In this document: positions 1 to 10,111 of the stretch, one piece after another
Numbering within the stretch: position 1 is the stretch's first letter
How the letters are laid out: each line of letters starts with the position of its first letter
NCBI GenBank assembly: GCA_030180135.1
Contig: CM058229.1
Span: 38,901,522 to 38,965,521 of the forward strand
Length of the DNA stretch: 64,000 bases
Source of the DNA: Orychophragmus violaceus
Taxonomy: Eukaryota; Streptophyta; Magnoliopsida; Brassicales; Brassicaceae
Direction: 5' to 3'
Made by a program: the position numbers and the translations under genes
The notes under the pieces: model-generated
Told to the model about the DNA's origin: nothing
The model's database searches: none
The model's input: only the letters and a program-made list of their open reading frames with translations

Positions 1-38
1 AATAAAAACAAGGTAAGGACAATGTTGTTGTTGATGCA

Positions 39-1461
39 TTGTCTTGGAGGTATGTTTTACTCTCAACTATTGATGCTAAGCTATTAGGCTTTGAACAGAT
101 TAAGCATCTCTATAGTAATGATTATGATTTTCAAGAGATTTATAAAGCTTGTGAGAAGTTTTCTTATGGTCATTATTATAGAAATGATGGATTTCTCTTC
201 TTTGATAATTGTTTGTATGTGCCTAACTGCTCCCTTAGATATTTGTTTGTTAGAGAGGCACATGGAGGTGGATTAATGGGACATTTTGGTGTCACCAAGA
301 CTCTTAAGGTTATACAAGATCATTTACATTGGCCACACATGATAAGAGATGTAGAAAGAATCTGTGAAAGATGTATTATGTAAGCAAGCTAAAGCAAAGG
401 TTCAACCCCACAGTTTGTATACTCCTTTGCATGTTCCTATGCATCTTTGGATTGACATTTCTATGGATTTTGTGCTTAGATTTACTGGATATAGCAAATT
501 TGTTCTTTAAGGAGATTGTTCGTTTGCATGGCATGCCTAAGACCATAGTTTCAGATAGAGACACTAAGTTCCTAAGCTATTTCTAGAAAAAAATTGTTCT
601 TAACTAGGAACTAAGCTCTTGTTTTCTCGTACATGTCATCCGCAATCTGATGGGCAAACTGAAGTAGTTAATAGAACAATGTATACTATCTTGCGTGCAT
701 TGGTTAAGAAAAACTTGAAAACTTAGGAAGATTGTTTGCCACATGTTGAATTTTCATACAACCATTATGTGCATTCTGCCTCTAAGTTTTCACCATTTCA
801 GATTATTTATGGTTTCAATCCCATGTCTCCTTTGGATATACCCATTTACCTTTGTGTGAAAGAACTAACTTAGATGGGAAAAAGAAAGATGAGATTGTTA
901 AATAGATCCATGAGAAGGCTAGGGAAAATATTGAGGAGCAGGCCAAGTTATATGCTAAGAAAGCCAATAAAGGCAGGCGGCTCCTGATCTTTGAGGTTGG
1001 AGATGAAGTATGGGTACATTTGAGGGAAAAAAAGTTTCCAGTCGAAGGGATGTCTAAGATGATGCCTAAAATTGGTGATGCCTAAAATTGGTTGACCTTT
1101 CAAGTTCACAAAGAAGATCAATGACAATACCTACTAGCTTGATCTTCAAGGTAAGTATAAAGTGATTTTTAGCTTTAATGTTACTGACTTGATTCTTTTT
1201 ATTGTAGATGATCCAGATTTAAGATCAAATCCTCTTCAACTAGAGGGAGATGGTGCGATATTGGATAGCATTATGGATAAGGAGCTTGAACCTGAGGTAG
1301 AACCAGAGGATGAGCTTGAAGCTGAGGAACTTGGAGCTGAAAATGCATTGCTTGTACCAGAAGTACCAATGACTCGTTCTAGAGCTAAGAAGTTTAACGA
1401 AGCAATTGGAGGATTATTTGATCACATTTGGAGAGAGCCATTACCCTTGGACTCGGTTTAA
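39..1461 (+). pseudogene. Ty3/gypsy pol 3' fragment (integrase to C-terminus)
   Basis: This is the decayed end of a Ty3/gypsy polyprotein. The first stretch (39-383) translates to an H2C2 integrase zinc finger: HGGGLMGHFG, then HWPHMIRDVERICERC with its Cx2C pair. The next (about 371-1100) is the integrase core, recognisable from KEIVRLHGMPKTIVSDRDTKF (second catalytic Asp) and the CHPQSDGQTE-like region near 630-665, but it is split by several stops and frameshifts. The last stretch (1162-1461) is an acidic tail containing PMTRSRAKKF, a common end of plant gypsy polyproteins. A 15-bp tandem duplication (gatgcctaaaattgg) lies at about 1066-1096. RT and gag would lie to the left, outside the window. 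The family identity is clear; the lineage within Ty3/gypsy is not resolved. Confidence 0.85.
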
Positions 1462-2091
1462 GAAGTTTATTAAACCTCTACGATTTTTGTAAAGGTCCCA
1501 GGATATCAATGAATAGGTAGATGATCCATTTGGACTATTTTTCCCTTCTCTTTGGATTTGTCTCACTAGGTTTTCCAAAGAAATATTTTTGATGAGGCAA
1601 GTGAATCATGTCCATTAGACCCCATTTCATTACATGACCCAACCCATTTTAAAGACCATTTTCGTGGCCATGAAGAGTTTAGGAGCAAATTTTCGAATTT
1701 GAGTTTTTGTAATAAGTTTGATTTTGTTTTGATTTTCTAGGTGGGTTTAATGATGTTCATGCAGTTTTTGCAAGGCCTATCTTTTACTAACTCTAAAATG
1801 TCGATCTTGAGTTGATCCCGTCTAGGATCGTATCAGGCTAGACAATAGTGTGTGGTTTCTATTAGGATCTTCTCTTGGTCGTTTTGTTTTCTATATAGTT
1901 TATATTTTATGTTTAAGTTTGTTTCAACCGAAGATAATTCAAGATAAAGTTTACAAAGACAATCGAAGAAGGAGATATATTTAACTCATGAGAATTATTG
2001 TCATCTTATTTTAAAAGATATTAGAAATGTATCTTCTATCGTAGGTACAATAATGCCTAATTTTTACTTTAGTTCGAAACAAGACATGTCT
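1462..2091 (+). other. Non-coding tail of the gypsy fragment, possible LTR remnant
   Basis: No credible ORF is present. The stretch follows directly on the pol stop and would be expected to hold the 3' untranslated part and 3' LTR. With no second LTR copy in the window, the LTR edges cannot be placed. No clear polypurine tract was found. Confidence 0.35.
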
Positions 2092-2099
2092 GGTATTAT

Positions 2100-2670
2100 C
2101 CTTGTTCTAAAACGCGGCGCCTAAGACCGCATAACCGCCGGAAAGTCGCTAGCCGGACTGGAGCCGCCGGGATTAAGGTGAAATCGGCAAAAAAATCGGA
2201 TCTTGAAGAAAAACAAAGTTTCTTATCGAATTCAACTTTAAAATCCTAATTTCTTTCATAGATTATCACTAGTTAGTATAGATCTAGTAAAACTTGAAAG
2301 AAAAACACAGAAAAATGAAGAAAAAAAACGCAGCCGCCGTGAATTATTAGGGTTGCAGACGAGACTCATTTGAAGAAGATGAAAAGAAAAAGTCGATTTT
2401 ACCCTTCATTTAATCTAAAGCTGGAAAATGACAAAAATTCACGTAATGGAGACTCGAACCCGTGCTATTGAAATCATTCGCGAGTAACTTAACCACTAGA
2501 CCAACCAAACTTTTGATGTTTTATATAACATTAATTAGTATATATATATAAACGATATAAAATACTAAAAATTACGCCCCATATAATCCCCGCTTAATCT
2601 CCGATTTTTCGTTAATTCGCTAAGCCCGGGTCAGCCGCGCGCATAGCGCCTAGCGAGTTTCCGAACAAGG
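2100..2670. mobile_element. hAT-like non-autonomous DNA transposon (MITE), 571 bp
   Basis: The element is bounded by ccttgttc on the left and its inverse gaacaagg on the right. Similarity continues inward in the C/G-rich flanks (gcggcgcctaag on the left against the complement of gcgcctagcgag on the right). An 8-bp direct repeat, ggtattat, sits immediately outside both ends (2092-2099 and 2671-2678). An 8-bp target duplication with short terminal inverted repeats is the hallmark of the hAT superfamily. No transposase ORF is present, so it would need a transposase in trans. The superfamily call rests on duplication length, because the terminal sequence itself is not diagnostic. Confidence 0.75.
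2450..2503 (-). promoter_or_regulatory. tRNA-like RNA polymerase III box A and box B
   Basis: Read on the minus strand, TGGTCTAGTGG (complement of 2493-2503) matches a tRNA box A. GGTTCGAGTCT (complement of 2450-2460) matches box B (GGTTCGANTCC) with one mismatch. Their spacing of about 40 bp between boxes is in the range of real tRNA genes and tRNA-derived SINEs. The flanking acceptor and anticodon arms do not fold into a tRNA that I recognise, so this is a tRNA-derived relic, not a tRNA gene. It lies inside the hAT-like MITE. Confidence 0.5.
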
Positions 2671-2678
2671 GGTATTAT

Positions 2679-3576
2679 TAATGTATCATCAATAATTGTT
2701 ATTTTGTTTAATTTCCATGTGAAAAAACCGTTTGTTTCTTATTATATTTCATTTATTGTATTTGTTGGATGATATAAGATGTTTTATACCAATTTTAGTA
2801 AAACAAATTGTTAAAAATGATGAAATTATGGGATTTTGATTACTTTACATCAGATTAAAAATGTAATGAATAATATATTTATTATGCATTTGGATTTTTT
2901 GGATTTGAGTTTTAAGTGTATAGATATCGATATATTTATGTATTTTAGAATTTTGATATATTCAGTTCAATTTTATATGATTTGGGTTCGATTCGAAATA
3001 TCAAATCAGAAGAAAAAAATAGTTATACTTGAATAAAAATTTGTTAAATTTGAAAATATATCAAGAATTTTAGTATATTTAATTTATTTTGTTATTTCAG
3101 TTATTATAATCTAAAATAGTCAATGTATTTAAATTTTAATTATAATTTTAGATAATTATATATGTTACACAAATTTAAATATAATTAATATTTTGAATTT
3201 ATAATTATATTTAGTTATTTTAAATATCATTTCGTTTTTGATTCAGTTAGATTTTAATTCTAATTTTTCGAATAAAATTTTTTGATTCATTTAAAAATTT
3301 AAGATTAAGTTCGGTTCTTCTTTTGTGTGTTTGAGTTCTGGTCAGTATTTCGGTTAATAATATTTTGCCCAAGCCAAGAAATTATATATTTTTGTGGAAA
3401 TATTTAACAATAATAAATGTGAAAAGAAGAAGAAAGAAGGTAAGTGGGATGGTGGGTTCGGCTTCGGTTCATTGAACCCTCCATAGCTAAAGCAATGCAT
3501 CTCAGCTTCGGGTTTCAGGTTCGGTTTAGGCTCGGGAATAGTCGACTTTTGTGCGGATAAGAACGCCTCTTCGTTC
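2679..3576. other. AT-rich intergenic region upstream of the PLATZ gene
   Basis: Very AT-rich DNA with no ORF of note and no recognisable repeat. The last 150 bases become less AT-rich and then pyrimidine-rich, in line with the approach to the PLATZ transcript start. A TATA-like stretch (attatatattttt) lies near 3381-3393, but its link to the start site is not shown by the sequence. Confidence 0.4.
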
Positions 3577-3733
3577 TTGTTTTCACACGCGCGCTCTCTC
3601 TCTCTACTCTGCTCTTGCTTTCTTTATGCCACTCTCTCTCCTCTCTTCCTCTTTCTCTCAGTAAAAACAGACCATCGAGGAGAATCAAGAAGCTATTGTC
3701 AGAGAAATCAAACCGGCGAGCAAAAAGATCATC
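3577..3733 (+). promoter_or_regulatory. Pyrimidine-rich 5' leader of the PLATZ gene
   Basis: The stretch is dominated by CT repeats (gctctctctctctactctgc near 3592-3612 and further TTTCTCTC tracts), then turns purine-rich just before the ATG at 3734. Such CT-rich patches are common around plant transcription starts and in 5' untranslated regions. No competing upstream ATG is in frame with the gene. The exact transcript start is not visible. Confidence 0.5.
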
Positions 3734-5586
3734 ATGGTAAGAATAATAATAATAATCCAAGAATAGAAGAGAGGTTTCAGTTTTTAACATTCCTGTTTTT
3801 TTCAAATTTATTTCCCTAAATGGGTTCTCTTCAGTTTGGTTATAAATGTTCTGTTTTATCATTGGATCAGAGATCGATTCAAATTCTACCAGGTCCTCTC
3901 CCTTTATCAGCTCTGATATTTTCCCCCAAATGGATTCTTTCAAATTTCGAATATTTATACTGTAAAAAAAATTATACTCTGTTCCAACAAGAACAGTTAT
4001 CAATTAAGTATGTTCCATTTTCTGGTTTGTTTGAATCTGATCATCTTGAGATTGTTCAGGGAGCTGAAGAAGAAAACAATAAGAGGTGGCCTCTATGGCT
4101 TAAACCTCTGCTTCGAGAGAAATTCTTCGTACAATGCAAATTACACGCAGATTCACACAAGAGTGAGTGTAACATGTACTGTTTAGACTGTACCAATGGT
4201 CCTCTCTGTTCTCTCTGCCTCTCTTTCCACAAGGATCATCACGCCATTCAGGTTCTTATTTATTCTCATATTAGATTCTTTCCAATTTCAGATTTACTTA
4301 AAACTATAAAGTTTGTATTTTTTTTTTACTGTGAAAGAAAGAGAAAAAGAGCAACTTGGTTGTTTTGGTTAGTTTGGTTGGTAATCTACCTTTACATTCA
4401 TTTTTTTCCTTGGGTGATTCCTGCCTGACCTTTTGTTTGTTAATTTAAATTACAGATAAGGAGATCATCGTATCACGATGTGATAAGAGTATCGGAGATT
4501 CAGAAATTTCTGGACATAACAGGAGTTCAGACATATGTGATTAACAGTGCTAAGGTTGTCTTCTTGAACGAGAGACCTCAGCCTCGACCAGGCAAAGGTG
4601 TTGTCAATACCTGCGAAGTCTGTTATCGGAGCCTCGTCGATTCCTTCAGATTCTGCTCTCTTGGTTGCAAGGTAACGAGAAAAATAAATGTTTAATGTTT
4701 ATTTTCGCGAGAAAAAAATAATGTTTGGGAGAAAAGAAAATTACAGTGAATATGGGTGAAAAACACAGTCAAAACTCAAAAGAGTTAATGTCTTTGATCT
4801 TAAATGCTTTAAGAGGTTCGTTGGATGTTGTGACTCTAGTATTTTTTGGTGTGTAAATATATATTTACTTTGTAGAGAAAATTAACTTAGTAAGCAAAGG
4901 CTATTTTATGTAGGAGAATATAATAAGTACAAACTTGGTTAAATAGGTAAGCTAACAACTATTCATTTCTTTATTTATGTTGATTTTGTAATTAGACCGT
5001 CTTTCATTCTTTAATCCTTGTTTGATGGGAAATGAGAAAAGACTTTAAAAAGGACCCATTTTCTTGTTGGGTGGGCGATAAAATGTGGGGGCAATGATAG
5101 CAACCCCAAGAAATTGTGGAGTTTTTGAAAAATAATATTAACATTTGGGTTGACGAGAAAGTTAAGGAGAAAAATCCAAGTCAACTAAAGGCTTCGTCCT
5201 TAAGCAATCTCTCATTTCAAAGTTCTTTTCATGGCTTTCAACATCTTTCATCTTTGTTGTTTTATAGGAGATAATTACTAACATAACCCTAATACTTAGA
5301 TTGTGAATTATATTGTCTTTCATTGTTTGTTTTGTAATAGATCTCTGGAATATCGAAGAGTTTCAACAAGAAAAGAAAGGATTGGACAAACAACCTTTCA
5401 GATTCTGATGATTCGTATAGCAGTACTACTAGTATCGGGAGGCTGATCAAGAAGAACGATGACATGATTCATAATAGTTTCACGCCGTCAACGCCACCTC
5501 TATTGGCCGTGAATGGCCGAATTGCGAAACGAAGGAAGGGAATACCGCACCGTGCTCCTTTTGGAGGACTAATCATAGAATACTAA
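3734..5586 (+). CDS. PLATZ-family zinc-dependent DNA-binding transcription factor
   Basis: This is a complete four-exon gene: 3734-3736, 4060-4251, 4456-4671 and 5341-5586, all introns GT-AG, giving 218 aa. PLATZ proteins are plant-specific nuclear zinc-finger factors that bind A/T-rich DNA, generally as repressors. The first zinc cluster is C27-x2-H30-x11-C42-x2-C45-x5-C51-x2-C54-x3-H58-x2-H61. The second is C118-x2-C121-x10-C132-x3-C136. Both match the family consensus. Basic patches KKRK (147-150) and AKRRKG near the C-terminus could serve nuclear import, and a Ser-rich linker (DSDDSYSS) follows the zinc domains. The first coding exon is only the ATG, followed directly by GTAAGA. I chose it because exon 2 opens in frame with GAEEENNKRW, the usual N-terminus of close crucifer homologues. 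All key residues are present, so the gene looks functional. Which paralogue it is cannot be settled here. Confidence 0.95.
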
Positions 5587-5890
5587 GAAAATGGTAACGT
5601 ATAGTCTTGTGCTGATAACAAGTCACTAGTAGTTTGTGTAGTATATGCATGTATATATAAATATGTCTATAATGGTATAAAGCAATGTAAAAAAGAGAAG
5701 CTTAACATCATAGTTGTCGAAGTTAGATATGAAAGTGTAATAGAAGTGGGAAAAGATAGCAGAATGAAATATGAAAGGATACATATGTAAATGTAGAATA
5801 GTGTTGTGGGAAAGGACAATATTAATAAAAGTATGTAATGCAATGCAAATGTGAATGAAATAAAGGTATTTTTATACTTCCGGGTGTACT
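5587..5890 (+). terminator. PLATZ 3' untranslated region and poly(A) signals
   Basis: AATAAA occurs at 5824-5829 and again at 5859-5864, about 240-280 bases after the stop codon, in an AT-rich context with TGTA-type upstream elements (gtatgtaatg, atatgtaaatg). This is a normal plant 3' end. The cleavage site is probably between 5840 and 5890. Confidence 0.55.
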
Positions 5891-6042
5891 AGTTTTTTCA
5901 TTCATAGTATCTCATTTATTAGCGTATATGCTACGAACATTTACATTTTCTGAAAAGTAAATGCATAACTAAATTATTCATGGCAAGAGACCCGACAATA
6001 GGGGAAAAAAGGAGAGTAAGCGACGTATTTTAAGAACACTTG

Positions 6043-6060
6043 TTACATGCATGCATGTAA
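6043..6060. repeat. 18-bp perfect palindrome containing RY (CATGCATG) core
   Basis: TTACATGCATGCATGTAA reads the same on both strands. It contains overlapping CATGCA elements, the RY motif bound by B3-domain factors such as ABI3 and FUS3. It lies in otherwise featureless DNA (5891-6159) about 450 bp downstream of the PLATZ stop. Any regulatory role is inference. Confidence 0.5.
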
Positions 6061-6228
6061 TCAATGACCAAAATGCATCTAAAGAGAGACAGTAGATGAT
6101 GAACACATACTTTGATTAAAAAATAAATAGTAGAAGGAAAATGTAAATAGAAGCTGTAAGTAATAAAATCATGGTTAAACAATAACAAGACTATTTTTTT
6201 AATAATGTCAGAAAAGGTAATAAAATCA

Positions 6229-7505
6229 TGGTCAGCACACGAAAACTTGATTTTCTCTCCCTAGCACTAGCACGTCAATCAAGGCATTGTTTCTCTTCAT
6301 CGGAGTTCTAGATCCGGTCTTCCCCGGCGGTCAGCATTCATAGCCGGAGTCGGAGAGTGCTCTATTTGTTTGTAGATCTCCATTTTGGTGTGCTTTACTC
6401 TCCTTTGTCTTTCTCTGATGTTCTAATGCTTCCGTCGTTTGTGGCTGGATGGAGGTCTTTTTCGGTGATTTTGGATGGTGGCAATTGCGTCTGTTAGCGC
6501 CATCTCTCTGGCGTCGTGCTCCACGGTGGAGCTTGGTCTGAATGGTAACGCCTCTCTCCACTGTTTGCTTCGTTCGCGGTCTTTTGCTGGTGGTTACTCG
6601 CTGGACCTCGCGGGTTTGGTTGCTATTTCGGTGGCTCAAGGCGGCTTCAATCTGGTCGTCATAGTCGTAGGTTGTTGCTGATTTTATTTCTAGCTTGATT
6701 AGGCGGTGGTTTAGGGGGGTTGGGTCTTTTGATTTCATTTTGGTTTAGTTGGTCTAGCTTGGTTTTCTAGGATGGCTCAATCCTCAACGGTGAAAGAGTG
6801 GGTTTGTACCTATCCTCTAGTAGATTGTGGTGTTATGGTTGTTCATAGTTTTTGCCCTTTGTTCTAGATATGCGGGGTTGTTCTTTGGGTGAGGAAGGGT
6901 GGTCTTAGTCATATGATTAGGTTTTGGATTTGCTTCGATTAGATTATCTCTTTATGTGTTGGATCTAGATCATAGTCTTCTTTATGCCGTTTTTAGTTTA
7001 GTTGAATAAATAGTCTTGTCTTCTAATCATTCGTGTGAGAACGCATAGATCTCGGTTTAGACTTGGTAGGATTTAGATTAAGTGTGGAGGAGTTTGATTC
7101 ACATATCGTTTTCTTATGTGTCTTCTAGTCAAAGTTCTTGAGTTTAGTGTTGGCGATGTGTCGTTGATTGTAAGTTTACCCGCTTGTCGGTAATTCCTTT
7201 TATCTTTGTCTAAGGAGTTGTAGTTTCCGCGTATATTTCTCGTATCCACACTTTCTTGTCTCTAGAGAGCTATCTCCGTCGATGACGGTTTATTGTGATT
7301 TTATCGCCCGTTTGTGGATTTGGTTGTCCGTGTGTGGGTTCTAGACTGCAGAAGGAATGTGTTCCTTGCCGCTTTAGTTGTCTGATATTTGTTCTCGTGC
7401 GGAATGTCGAAAATTTTGATTTAAGAAGTTTGTAAATTGTGATTAGTATTTTTTGTTATATATACAACACCGGATGTTAAAAATGTAATATGTTTTTTGT
7501 CAATA
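6229..7505 (+). mobile_element. Non-coding retroposon-like insertion 1 (about 1.28 kb)
   Basis: A 17-bp direct repeat (aaaaggtaataaaatca) flanks this block at 6212-6228 and 7506-7522. Its right end is A-rich (gtcaataaaaag), as expected of a 3' tail. The 5' half is GC-richer with many short open stretches but no conserved domain in any frame. This fits a retroposed non-coding RNA, for example a Sadhu-like retroposon or a processed transcript, mobilised by a LINE. Because related copies of the flanking motif exist nearby, the direct repeat might partly predate the insertion. The family is not recognised. Confidence 0.5.
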
Positions 7506-7558
7506 AAAAGGTAATAAAATCACCGTAAAAAGTAAACAAAAAACAATAACAAGATTGT

Positions 7559-7774
7559 GGCTTTGATTGGTAAAACTAATTTTAATTCCGCAGATAATCT
7601 AGTTCAACCTAAGTTCCTGCGGAATTAATTTTATGTGTATTTTTTTCATGAAAAACGCATACTTGCGTTTTTACGTTTTTTTCTATTTCACAATTTTTTG
7701 TGATTGACAATTTTTTTGCGGAATGACGTTTTTAAACGCAATTCCTCCATTCCGCAGTTTACCAATCAAGACCC
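7559..7774. repeat. Small inverted-repeat element (MITE-like), about 216 bp
   Basis: The left end ggctttgattggtaaaac is matched by the right end agtttaccaatcaagaccc in inverse orientation, about 15 of 18 positions. Further inside, attccgcag and ctgcggaat also pair. No coding capacity and no clear target duplication were found, so the superfamily is undetermined. Confidence 0.5.
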
Positions 7775-7847
7775 GTTTTTTAAGTGTCAAAAAGGTAATA
7801 AAATCATGGTTTCCAAAAAAATTAATAGTATAAAAAGGTGAGTTGAG

Positions 7848-9131
7848 ATAGAAAAAACAGTCAAAGTGGTAACGTTGAGAACGCTCTCCAAAGGCAATAA
7901 CAGGGGCGATACTCTCAACCCCATCATTTCTTGTAATTGCCACCGCCGGTGTCGATTCCATCGTCGGCATATTCATTCCCTTTCTAAATTTCTCATCCTT
8001 CTTGTGATCTCTAGATTTTCAACAGTTTTCCCTTTTTTCAAAGAAGATCCAAAAGGCAGTTTTTTCCAGATATTCCTTGCATCAGAAAGTAACTACACAT
8101 GCATCTGACAAGTCTGGTGTTCATCCGCAATCAAAAGTCTGGTGTGTTTGTATATCTATGCAATTTCAGTAATGACTATTTCAAAGCAATTACTGTATGC
8201 TATTTTCTTCTCTCTAATTGAGAAGATTCTAAGATTTATTTATGGCAAATTGGGTGTTATTTTTATTTCCTTCCAATTTGTTGTTACAATCTCCGGCGTG
8301 GACTCACTGGCCATGCTCGATGACATAATAACTATCCCATGGTGGCTTATACGAAATGATAACCGGGTCAAAGAGGGATCTTCTATAACCAACTTAATTG
8401 TGTTGAAGTCAGATTCAAGCGGTAAGGAACTAATCCTAACTGCTTTACTTTGGAAACAATTGCCATGGAAGTCACCATAGAAATGGCGTATCAGAGTTCC
8501 GGAGATAGAAGATGATGGTCAATCCCAATGTGGGTTTCAGTTTGAAGAATCTGTATATTGGATTCTTACTCGAACAAAAGTTCGGAATCGAAATTGGGTT
8601 TTGTCCATGGTGATGCAACCGCTAAGGCACTTGACGCATATTAAGAGTACAATTCAACATGTTTATTGGATTCTCATCGGACATGTGATAATCAATGGTG
8701 AAGATGCATTTTCTTTGTTGTATGGCGATATTTTTAGAATCGTTGAAATTTGGCAGTTCCAATTTTTATTTCTATCGAGAGAATCAATATATTAGGTTCT
8801 TTATCGAAGAATATCTATAGACCTAAATTGGAATATGGCCAATGTTATACAACAAAGAAAACAAGTATTTATTTCAAAATTGCAACAAGAAATTTGGAGT
8901 TTCATCATATGGGTGATAGCCAAATGTAAAGTTCGCATCAAAAAAATTAGAGTTGATACTTTGTAATCAAATAAGGCGTTTTAGAAGAAAGCATCTTCAA
9001 ACTTAAATTTCTTTGTTCTATTGTTCACTCATAATTTTATATTTGCAGATTGTTGTAATTTTATTATTTTATGTACTTTGTATGTAATTTTTTCTAATAT
9101 ATAAATAAAATAGATGTTAGAAAGAAAAAAA
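7848..9131 (+). mobile_element. Non-coding retroposon-like insertion 2 (about 1.28 kb)
   Basis: The direct repeat gtgagttgag, preceded by an A run, flanks the block at 7838-7847 and 9132-9141. The right end is an A-rich tail (agaaagaaaaaaa). The 5' part resembles a plant 5' leader with CT-rich sequence. Internal open stretches (8142-8480 and 8601-8795) show no domain I recognise. Length, tail and duplication resemble insertion 1, but the two do not share obvious sequence. It could be a processed transcript of a host gene. Confidence 0.45.
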
Positions 9132-9145
9132 GTGAGTTGAGTTTG

Positions 9146-9172
9146 CACGTGCGGTGACTTATATGTCACGTG
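9146..9172. promoter_or_regulatory. Pair of G-boxes (CACGTG) 21 bp apart
   Basis: CACGTG occurs at 9146-9151 and 9167-9172, exactly two helical turns apart. This is the binding core for plant bZIP and bHLH factors. A tttaaatagg TATA-like stretch follows at about 9295, but no gene is seen downstream because LINE-A interrupts the locus at 9735. It may be the promoter relic of a disrupted gene. Confidence 0.35.
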
Positions 9173-9734
9173 TTATGCTATTATTGGCAGACGAGAATGG
9201 ATGATGCGTTTTGGGAATAAAGAAAGAGAATGGGGGCAGAGGCCAGAGAGAGTCCAAACGGCATCTCTCTGTACTGAGAGTGGGCTTTTGTATGCTTTAA
9301 ATAGGTATTTTTTATTATAAAGGTGGGCCCATTATCGTCATCTTCTTTTTTGCCCATCCGATTGCTCAAAAGGCATTATCTTGCCGATGATGTAATCTTG
9401 GCCGTTGGATTCTCCCGAACTTGTTAGAAACGTGACACAAAACCGTCACTACTAATTATTTATTTTTCGTCATTTCTACTATAATACTATTTTAAGTACT
9501 ATATAAAATGAAAAGAACTATTCTGGAACAAGCATGTGTCATGATGCTGCCAAACCCACTCACACCACGTAAATTGCATCGTCTGATTGTCCAACAATAA
9601 AATAAAATAAAATGAAATATTATAAATTATTTAAAAATTGTGATAGATTTTTTGATAATTTTTTTATTTATTAAAATGCAATGGAAATTAAAAATCTACA
9701 ATGCAAAGCTCAATAGTTAAGTAGCTAATACACA
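9173..9734. other. Intergenic DNA left of LINE-A
   Basis: No ORF with recognisable content. The last 16 bases (9719-9734, aagtagctaatacaca) are the left target-site duplication of LINE-A, repeated at 38588-38603. The flanks on the far side (38604 onward) are therefore the natural continuation of this locus. Confidence 0.6.
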
Positions 9735-10111
9735 CATAACTAATAAATTTTCGTGATTTAGGCGGTTAGGGTTTTGACGATGACAAAGGCGACTCCGAGA
9801 TCTGCTTCCCCAATCACCACCTCCATTCACCTCTAAGGACTTCGGACGACTGGCTGAGAGAGGGAGACTCCCATACTCATCTCTCACCCCTCAATCTTTG
9901 GTTTTGTTGTGCTTCGGTAAGGATTTCGATTAACCCTAGCTTACTTCGACTGTACGGTAGCGGAACAAGAAGATATACGACCGGCTTATCTTCTCCCCTA
10001 ACCTAGGGTGTACTACGTGTTTCGTTGGCTTGCTGGTGTGGAAAGAGGAATGTGTCTCTATAACCTGGTTTCCCCTCTGATAGGGTGTTTTTTTGTTTCG
10101 AATCTGGAAGG

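Larger units (their letters stand above)
6160..7806. repeat. Four copies of a gtaataaaatca boundary motif
   Basis: The 12-mer gtaataaaatca occurs at 6160-6171, 6217-6228, 7511-7522 and 7795-7806. The last three are preceded by aaaag. Copies 1 and 3 are also followed by a similar aaacaataacaaga. The original locus therefore looks like a short tandem repeat of about 57 bp, later split by a 1.28 kb insertion and by a small inverted-repeat element. Confidence 0.6.

Noticed and set aside
2450..2503. Calling a genuine tRNA gene
   Set aside because: Only the internal promoter boxes match; there is no paired acceptor stem or credible anticodon arm, and the segment lies within a MITE.
3577..3660. CT-rich run as a microsatellite of interest
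   Set aside because: It is imperfect, short and in the expected place of a plant 5' leader.
3820..4428. 202-codon ORF starting inside the PLATZ first intron
   Set aside because: It begins in the intron before the exon 2 acceptor and reads through the next donor; splice signals and family homology define the real exons instead.
6331..6738. 135-codon minus-strand ORF in retroposon-like insertion 1
   Set aside because: It has biased low-complexity content, no domain, and lies on the strand opposite to the A-rich tail; it is judged a chance open frame.
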